Positions 58,676 to 64,000 of a stretch of DNA of 64,000 nt are shown in pieces. The notes beneath the pieces were generated by a model. That model was not told the DNA's origin and did not search any database. It worked only from the letters and a program-made list of their open reading frames with translations. This DNA comes from Candidatus Electrothrix aestuarii. Its GTDB lineage: Bacteria > Desulfobacterota > Desulfobulbia > Desulfobulbales > Desulfobulbaceae. Where the stretch lies: positions 2,607,501 through 2,671,500 of the forward strand of contig CP159373.1 of assembly GCA_032595685.2 (NCBI GenBank), written 5' to 3'. Within the stretch, counting starts at the first letter, position 1, and the number at the start of each line of letters is the position of its first letter. A program made the translations under genes and the position numbers.

Positions 58676-61600
58676 ATGTCCCAAAGTCCTACCCTACAGC
58701 CTGAGTCCTCTTCTTTACGGATCTCCCGTTTTAATAAGAAAATTCTCTTTAATACCTTCCTGTTTTCCTTCCTGCTCATCGGCATACTTCCCTACAGTAT
58801 CGTGGCCTGGAAAATGCTGCGTAATGTGGAGGATCAGCTGTCCAGCTCACTCAATAATGAATTTTCTCTGCTTGCCCGCCAGATTACCTCGCAGATTGAC
58901 CAGGCAAATAGCCTGACATGGCAGGCAGGCAGCGAGCAGATCAGCAAGATTCTCGCGGAAAATGTGGATTCAATGGAGCGTAATGCCCTGCTGAATACCT
59001 ATTTTCAACAGTCAGAAGATATGCTGGCCTTGGTGGTACGTGGCGAGGATGTGCCTTTGTATCTCCTGCGGAATGAAGAACTCGCCCTGCTTTCAGCGGC
59101 TGATTCTGATGGGGTCAAGAGGCTATTGACTGAATCCTGTGCTACCGGTCATCCGGGAAAAACGGTGGCTTGTGATCCGGTTTTTCTAAAGAGCGAGCAG
59201 AGGGCAGAAATTTTTCTTCCCATAGATATGTCGCTTGTTGGGCCGACTGGAAAAGAGATACAGGCACGCTGCATTTTTCGGATATCTCCTGCCTTAGCCA
59301 AGATCGGTCAAGAAGCTACCAAGTTCGGCATCGAAAATCATTCCACAGAAGTCTATATTACGGATGCGCAGGGGACCATCCTGTATGCAGATTCAGTAGC
59401 CCCTTTTCCCATCGCAAGCCCCTTGCCCTACCCCCTGACGCAGGATGTTGCCGCCAGCCTGGGCCATACGAGTTTGGGTAGGGTGGCAAAACTGGACAGC
59501 TTTGACTATAGCGGAACGCGCTATGTCGGGAATTATTATGTTGCGGAGTCAATCGATTTTGCAGCCGTGCTGGTCAGCCGGGAGGATACAGTTTATGCCC
59601 TGGTCCGGGACTCCCTGCATGATATCATGATCCACATCGGGGTGTCTCTGGTGCTCAGTGTTGTTTTTTCCGTGCTTCTGGCCTGGTTTTTCTCCCGTTT
59701 TATTATCCGGGCGGAAAAGGCTTGGTGCGAGGCTAAAGAGGCGGCAGAAGAGGCATCAAAGGCCAAGGCGGGTTTTCTTGCCTTTATGAGTCATGAAATC
59801 CGTACCCCTATGAACGGTATTATCGGTATATCCGAGATTCTGCTGGACACCAAGCTGAATAAGGAACAACATAATTTTGCCTCGATTATTCATGCCAGCG
59901 GCAACAGCCTGATTCGTCTGGTGAATGATATCCTGGATTTCAGTAAGATCGAGGCCGGGAAGATGGAACTGGAGACCCGGCCCTTTCTGTTGCATAAGAG
60001 CGTGGAAAAGGTCCTGACCCTGATGAGTCCCAAGGCCGGGGCCAAGGGCATTGAGCTGATTGCCGACATAGACCCGCAACTGCCCTGCCGGATTCTCGGT
60101 GACTCGGCCCGTATTGAGCAGATTTTGCTTAATCTGGTGGGGAATAGCCTGAAATTCACGGAAAAAGGCGAGGTGGAGGTTGCGGCGCGAATGGATGAAA
60201 GCAGAAGCCTGCTGACCTGGAGCGTCCGGGATACCGGCATCGGGATTGCTGAGGAAAATATCAAAAAGCTCTTTCGTTCCTTTTCCCAGGCTGAATCCTC
60301 GACCAGTCGTAAGTACGGGGGCACCGGTCTGGGCCTGAGTATCTGTGCGCAACTGACCGAGCTCATGGGAGGGCACATCTCGGTGGAGAGTAAGCTCGGA
60401 GAAGGGGCCTGCTTCTCCTTTACAGTCCCCTTACAGATTGCAGAAAAACAGCCTGCAACCTGGATGGATTTGCCTGTTCCTGAATTTTCCGGGCAGCATA
60501 TGCTCCTGCTCATCTGTAATTCAGCTTTGGAAAGAACTGTAGACAGACCCTTACAATTTCTCGGGCTGCATACCCTGTCTGTTTCAGTTGAACGCTTTGC
60601 CACAGCAGAGCTGGCCCCGCAAACCGATATGCTCTTGGTTGATGATACGGCCTTGTATCGTTTGGACATTCCTGGGCGGGAACGCCTTAAGCAGCTCATC
60701 AGTACCTTGTCCAGGCCGCCCATCCTCTTAACCTATCCTATTCATTCTCTGGAATATGATGTGTTTATGCCGGAGGGAATGGAACCACTGATCATCAATA
60801 AACCGCTGACCATGAGAGCGCTTATGCTGGCCTTAGCCAATGGACAGACTCGGGAGGAAGCTGTTGTTCCCTGTCAGGAAGAAAAGAGGCCTGACGTTGC
60901 TGTTGCTTCTCGCGAGAAAACAGCCTTGCATGTTCTGGTTGCGGATGATAACCGGGGCAATCAGATGCTTATCCGTACCTTTCTTAAAAAATTTCATCTG
61001 GTAGCGGATTTTGCTGAGAACGGGGAAGAGGCCTTGCGGCAGGTCCGGGAAACACAGTACGATCTCGTGTTTATGGATGTGAACATGCCGGTGATGGACG
61101 GACTTGAGGCGACCAGGCGCATCCGGGAGGAGGTCGCTGCGGATCGTCAGCCCTGGGTTGTTGCCATTACCGCCGCTGTGGCAGCGGAGGACCGACAGAG
61201 TTGCCATGATGCTGGCATGAATGATTTTCTGGAAAAGCCCTTTGCTATGGCGGCCTTTCAACGGGTGCTGGAGACTGTGCGGGAAAAGAACACAACGGAA
61301 TCTGTGTTCTGTCATGACAAGAAAAAAACAGAAGTTGTTGCGCCGGGCAAGCCAGACGAATTAGTCGATTCGGTAGAGCCGGATAAAGCAGAATCCCCCG
61401 CTGAAGTGGCAGAGCCAAGCGAGTCTGTTGCGTCAAAGGAGCTCCGGGTACTGGCGGCTGATGATAATATGGGCAATCAGGTGCTGATCCGCACTTTTCT
61501 CAAGAAATTTGGTCTTGCTGTGGACATTGTCAAGAATGGCGAGGAGGCCTTGCAGAAGATGCATGAGGCTTCCTATGACCTGATCTTTATGGATGTGAAT

Positions 61601-61828
61601 ATGCCGGTCATGGACGGACTGGAGGCAACCCAACGCATCCGAGCGGAGATTACTGCGGACCGCCAGCCGTGGATTGTCGCTCTGACGGCCAATGTGGCAG
61701 AGGAAGATCGGCAGCGTTGCCTTGAAGCGGGTATGAATGATTTCCTGGAAAAGCCCTTTGCGATGGCGGCCTTTCAGCGGGTGTTGGATGCGGTGCGGGA
61801 GGGACGTTCAGGTGTGGTCAGGAGTTAA
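58676..61828 (+). CDS. Hybrid sensor histidine kinase with two receiver domains
   Basis: 1050 residues. TM1 about 22-42 ([20 protein letters not shown]), a Cache-like periplasmic sensor (about 45-318), TM2 about 325-345, then HisKA with [20 protein letters not shown] (His at residue 373), HATPase ([40 protein letters not shown]) and a degenerate receiver-like segment (about 600-720). Two complete receivers follow, with phosphoacceptor Asp near 801 and 973 (both in [15 protein letters not shown]). The two receivers are highly similar, so they arose by tandem duplication. No Hpt domain is present; output partners must be elsewhere. Starts 2 nt after the FecR gene. Confidence 0.9.
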   Translation: MSQSPTLQPESSSLRISRFNKKILFNTFLFSFLLIGILPYSIVAWKMLRNVEDQLSSSLNNEFSLLARQITSQIDQANSLTWQAGSEQISKILAENVDSMERNALLNTYFQQSEDMLALVVRGEDVPLYLLRNEELALLSAADSDGVKRLLTESCATGHPGKTVACDPVFLKSEQRAEIFLPIDMSLVGPTGKEIQARCIFRISPALAKIGQEATKFGIENHSTEVYITDAQGTILYADSVAPFPIASPLPYPLTQDVAASLGHTSLGRVAKLDSFDYSGTRYVGNYYVAESIDFAAVLVSREDTVYALVRDSLHDIMIHIGVSLVLSVVFSVLLAWFFSRFIIRAEKAWCEAKEAAEEASKAKAGFLAFMSHEIRTPMNGIIGISEILLDTKLNKEQHNFASIIHASGNSLIRLVNDILDFSKIEAGKMELETRPFLLHKSVEKVLTLMSPKAGAKGIELIADIDPQLPCRILGDSARIEQILLNLVGNSLKFTEKGEVEVAARMDESRSLLTWSVRDTGIGIAEENIKKLFRSFSQAESSTSRKYGGTGLGLSICAQLTELMGGHISVESKLGEGACFSFTVPLQIAEKQPATWMDLPVPEFSGQHMLLLICNSALERTVDRPLQFLGLHTLSVSVERFATAELAPQTDMLLVDDTALYRLDIPGRERLKQLISTLSRPPILLTYPIHSLEYDVFMPEGMEPLIINKPLTMRALMLALANGQTREEAVVPCQEEKRPDVAVASREKTALHVLVADDNRGNQMLIRTFLKKFHLVADFAENGEEALRQVRETQYDLVFMDVNMPVMDGLEATRRIREEVAADRQPWVVAITAAVAAEDRQSCHDAGMNDFLEKPFAMAAFQRVLETVREKNTTESVFCHDKKKTEVVAPGKPDELVDSVEPDKAESPAEVAEPSESVASKELRVLAADDNMGNQVLIRTFLKKFGLAVDIVKNGEEALQKMHEASYDLIFMDVNMPVMDGLEATQRIRAEITADRQPWIVALTANVAEEDRQRCLEAGMNDFLEKPFAMAAFQRVLDAVREGRSGVVRS

Positions 61829-61837
61829 GAGGAGCAG

Positions 61838-62866
61838 ATGACGAATACAAAAGACATGGTGCCGGAAAGATCGCAGGTTCTTATTTACCAGAGTGCAAAC
61901 GGCGAAATAAAAATTGATGTTCGTCTTGAAGAGGAGACGGTCTGGTTAACTCAGGCACACATGGCTGAGCTTTTTCAGGTAAAACCGCAGAACATAACAA
62001 TGCATCTAAAAAATATATACGCCGAAGGGGAGTTATCCGAGCAGGCAACGTGTAAGGAATTCTTACAGGTTCAAACGGAAGGTACACGCAGGGTTGAGCG
62101 GAAAAGAAAATTTTATAATCTCGATGCCATTATTTCTGTAGGTTACAGGGTGAAATCACATGTTGCCACCCAATTCCGTATCTGGGCGACTCAGTGTTTG
62201 AAAGAATACCTCATTAAAGGTTTTGTTCTGGATGACGAGCGTTTTAAAAGTGGCAGTTCAATGAACTATTTTACCGAATTGCAAGAGCGGATTCGGGATA
62301 TTCGGCTGTCGGAACGGTTTTTCTATCAGAAAATCAAAGATATTTACGCAACCAGCATTGATTATGATCCGAAAGACGAGAAGACGGTCGAGTTTTTTAA
62401 GATTGTGCAGAATAAGCTGCTCTGGGCGATCAGTCGGCAGACAGCTGCGGAGCTTGTCTACCGCCGGGCCGATGCGGAACTTCCGTTGATGGGAATGCTG
62501 TCTTTTGATAAAAAAGGAGATGTTGCTGTTCGTAAAAGCGATGTCAGTATTGCGAAAAATTATCTCACGGAAGAGGAAATGAAACTGCTCGGTCTGCTGG
62601 TCGAACAATTCCTTGCCTTTGCGGAAACTATGGCGCAGCAGCATGTTCCCATGTATATGAAGGACTGGAGACAGCGCCTGGATGCTGTTCTTCAGCTCAA
62701 CGGGCGGGAAATCCTCAGCCATGCCGGGAAAATCAGTCACCAGAAGGCTGTAGAAAAATCGGCTTTGGAGTATGCAAAGTATAAAGAGGTACAGAAGCAG
62801 GTTCAGCGGGAGGAGAGTTTGCGGGAATTGGAGAGTGATATTGAAAAGATTGGAAAAAATATTTAA
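61838..62866 (+). CDS. RhuM-family protein
   Basis: 342 residues. IDVRLEEETVWLTQAHMAEL, FQVKPQNITMHLKNIYAEGE and GYRVKSHVATQFRIWATQCL form the conserved N-terminal KilA-N/RhuM region. A helical C-terminal part follows, ending in a Glu/Lys-rich coiled coil. RhuM-type proteins are widespread near mobile and defence genes; the DNA-binding KilA-N-like start suggests regulation or a toxin-like role, but this is not shown. It starts 9 nt after the hybrid kinase stop, and the long open gene at 62884 begins 17 nt after its own stop, so the three may be one operon. Confidence 0.85.
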   Translation: MTNTKDMVPERSQVLIYQSANGEIKIDVRLEEETVWLTQAHMAELFQVKPQNITMHLKNIYAEGELSEQATCKEFLQVQTEGTRRVERKRKFYNLDAIISVGYRVKSHVATQFRIWATQCLKEYLIKGFVLDDERFKSGSSMNYFTELQERIRDIRLSERFFYQKIKDIYATSIDYDPKDEKTVEFFKIVQNKLLWAISRQTAAELVYRRADAELPLMGMLSFDKKGDVAVRKSDVSIAKNYLTEEEMKLLGLLVEQFLAFAETMAQQHVPMYMKDWRQRLDAVLQLNGREILSHAGKISHQKAVEKSALEYAKYKEVQKQVQREESLRELESDIEKIGKNI

Positions 62867-62883
62867 TTCTAAAGTGTTTCTTG

Positions 62884-64000
62884 ATGCTCCGTTTTAACGA
62901 ATCACGAGAACATGATTTCGCACAATCTGTGAAACTTGGGGAAGATAATGCTGAGTGCATCAGAGGGATGCAGCTATGGTGTTCGCATGTAGAGATTGAA
63001 CGAGTTTCAGAAGGTCTTTACGCTCAGGTCACAGGGCTGCCAATCGCGAGCCACAGTATAGGCTGTCCCAAGGTGGAAGGAGGTTGGCAATCTATGAACC
63101 TCCGCTGGATTTTTTCGGACTTCCTTGTGCAGCACTGTGCAGATTGTTTGCACCATACATCGAACGGCGATACATCGTGGGGTAGTAAAATTATTCACGA
63201 CTATAGGGAAAAAGAGCTGAAGCGTGCGCAAAATATTGAGAAAGAACAGGCGCGGATAACACAGCTCCGCTCTGAGTTACGTTCACAGTCCCAAAAAATA
63301 ATCCAAAAAACGGGAAACGAATCATACAGAATAGTTGAGTTTATTGAAGCATTATTCTCCGAAGATGAAACCGAATGCGCTGATGCTGCAAAACAGTTGA
63401 AGCAATCAGCACGTCTTGCTCCTGATCTTTTTCCATCCGCAGCAATCAACCTTCTTGCAGCTCTTGCCGGTTCCAAAGAGTTTTCCAAGTTAATTCTGCC
63501 TGTCTGTGCAGAGCTTGCTAAAAGACGTGCCGACGACTTTGCTTTATGTTTTCAGCAGATGGCGTTCGATAACCTCGAAAAACACTTGTTCCCGGAACGT
63601 TCTGCCGCTGTTCTTGATGCACTCGGCAATGCAGTTGCATACCCGCTTGAAGAAAAATACCTCGAAGGAGTTCTTTTATCACAGGACCATCATCGACCAA
63701 TCGGCGATTGGCCGGAAGGAAAGCCTGATTACTCGCACAGCACAACAGTCCTCATTCGTAGTTTTGATGCTGACCCGGAAAGTGTGCAACGTATCATCCG
63801 ACGTGAACTCCAAAATGAGAATGATTACTTGCGTGCTCAATTGTGCGGAGCAATCAAATTGATTCAGCGTGACCGACCGCAGATAGCTTTAAATCTGCTG
63901 AAAGAACTCACTTCCTCACTTGAACTGTACGAAAATGGACGGTTAAGCAGCGATATACCATCAGCTCGGATTGTTCAAATCTTTCAGTCTGCTTTTAAGT
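62884..64000 (+). CDS. Large protein of unknown function with Cys/His N-terminus and helical repeats (3' end outside window)
   Basis: The frame is open from ATG 62884 to the right edge (at least 372 codons, no stop). The N-terminal 100 residues contain several Cys and His (CIRGMQLWCSH, SIGCPKVEGG, FLVQHCADCLHHTSNG), suggesting a zinc-binding module. A charged coiled-coil stretch (about 110-145) and then alpha-helical repeat-like sequence follow (ARLAPDLFPSAAINLLAALA, RRELQNENDYLRAQLCGAIK). I do not recognise the family. The context next to RhuM suggests an accessory or defence function, possibly with a catalytic domain beyond the edge. Confidence 0.6.
   Translation, partial: MLRFNESREHDFAQSVKLGEDNAECIRGMQLWCSHVEIERVSEGLYAQVTGLPIASHSIGCPKVEGGWQSMNLRWIFSDFLVQHCADCLHHTSNGDTSWGSKIIHDYREKELKRAQNIEKEQARITQLRSELRSQSQKIIQKTGNESYRIVEFIEALFSEDETECADAAKQLKQSARLAPDLFPSAAINLLAALAGSKEFSKLILPVCAELAKRRADDFALCFQQMAFDNLEKHLFPERSAAVLDALGNAVAYPLEEKYLEGVLLSQDHHRPIGDWPEGKPDYSHSTTVLIRSFDADPESVQRIIRRELQNENDYLRAQLCGAIKLIQRDRPQIALNLLKELTSSLELYENGRLSSDIPSARIVQIFQSAFK

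Noticed and set aside
1-64000. CRISPR array
   Set aside because: No regularly spaced direct repeats of 23-40 bp with unique spacers were seen. The Cas4-like Cys cluster belongs to the helicase-nuclease protein, not to a cas operon.

Overview
The window looks like a chromosomal segment of a Desulfobacterota-type (former deltaproteobacterial) organism, possibly a relative of the Desulfobulbales including cable bacteria. This is inference from a periplasmic six-heme c7-type cytochrome, paired ADP-glucose pyrophosphorylase-type genes, the gene styles, and an abundance of Rpn/PD-(D/E)XK remnants, PIN toxins, IS elements and small dyad repeats. Base composition is near 50% GC in housekeeping genes and falls sharply in two patches (12.6-13.2 kb and 39.2-41.4 kb). 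LAYOUT. 0-4.4 kb: two TPM-domain genes and a lone RND efflux pump. 5.0-25.6 kb: an accessory island. Its outer parts, all on the minus strand, are the halves of what was probably one operon: an unknown 279-aa protein, two BrxD/DUF2791-like P-loop ATPases, a 1401-aa DEAH helicase fused to a RecB/Cas4-like nuclease with an Fe-S-type Cys cluster, and an Upf1/DNA2-like helicase. The halves are separated by about 11 kb of inserted material: a truncated Rpn nuclease, two PIN toxin-antitoxin pairs, an IS5-family element with TTA target duplication, a frameshifted YafQ-like toxin, AAA ATPases with nuclease-like C-termini, an IS4-family element with a 10-bp target duplication that breaks a small zinc-ribbon gene, and a six-heme cytochrome gene flanked by two copies of the ATPase 3' end. 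The five-gene helicase/ATPase set is my best candidate for an under-described anti-phage or DNA-processing system. 25.9-38.8 kb: core genome: rpsU with a consensus promoter, a xerD-type recombinase with an apparent CTG start, a possible structured RNA, a DHH phosphoesterase, two overlapping glgC-type genes, tRNA-Arg(CCT), UDP-glucuronate decarboxylase, the operon ffh-rpsP-khpA-rimM-trmD-RNA methyltransferase-rplS-rnhB (minus strand, with a clear sigma70-type promoter), and fabD. 39.2-41.4 kb: an AT-rich three-gene module with an enlarged PIN domain and two partner proteins, a second candidate unknown system. 42-56 kb: HAD hydrolase, Cys-rich small protein, OB-fold exported protein, ferritin-like protein, mutL, a PAS histidine kinase, an amidohydrolase-fold protein that has lost its metal ligands, a GH13 branching-type enzyme, secreted RNase T2 with an SH3-like domain, and a rhomboid protease. 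56.3-64 kb: FecR-type exported protein, a hybrid sensor kinase with two duplicated receivers, a RhuM-family protein, and a long gene running off the right edge with an N-terminal Cys/His-rich region and helical repeats. HOW IT FITS TOGETHER. The two glgC-type genes and the GH13 enzyme point to glycogen synthesis. The 33-37.5 kb operon couples SRP, ribosome assembly and tRNA modification. The FecR/hybrid-kinase pair is probably one signalling unit. Toxins, transposon remnants and helicase/ATPase genes concentrate in the 5-25 kb island, with smaller accessory patches at 39-41 kb and 62-64 kb. All family assignments come from reading motifs by eye; no database search was run.
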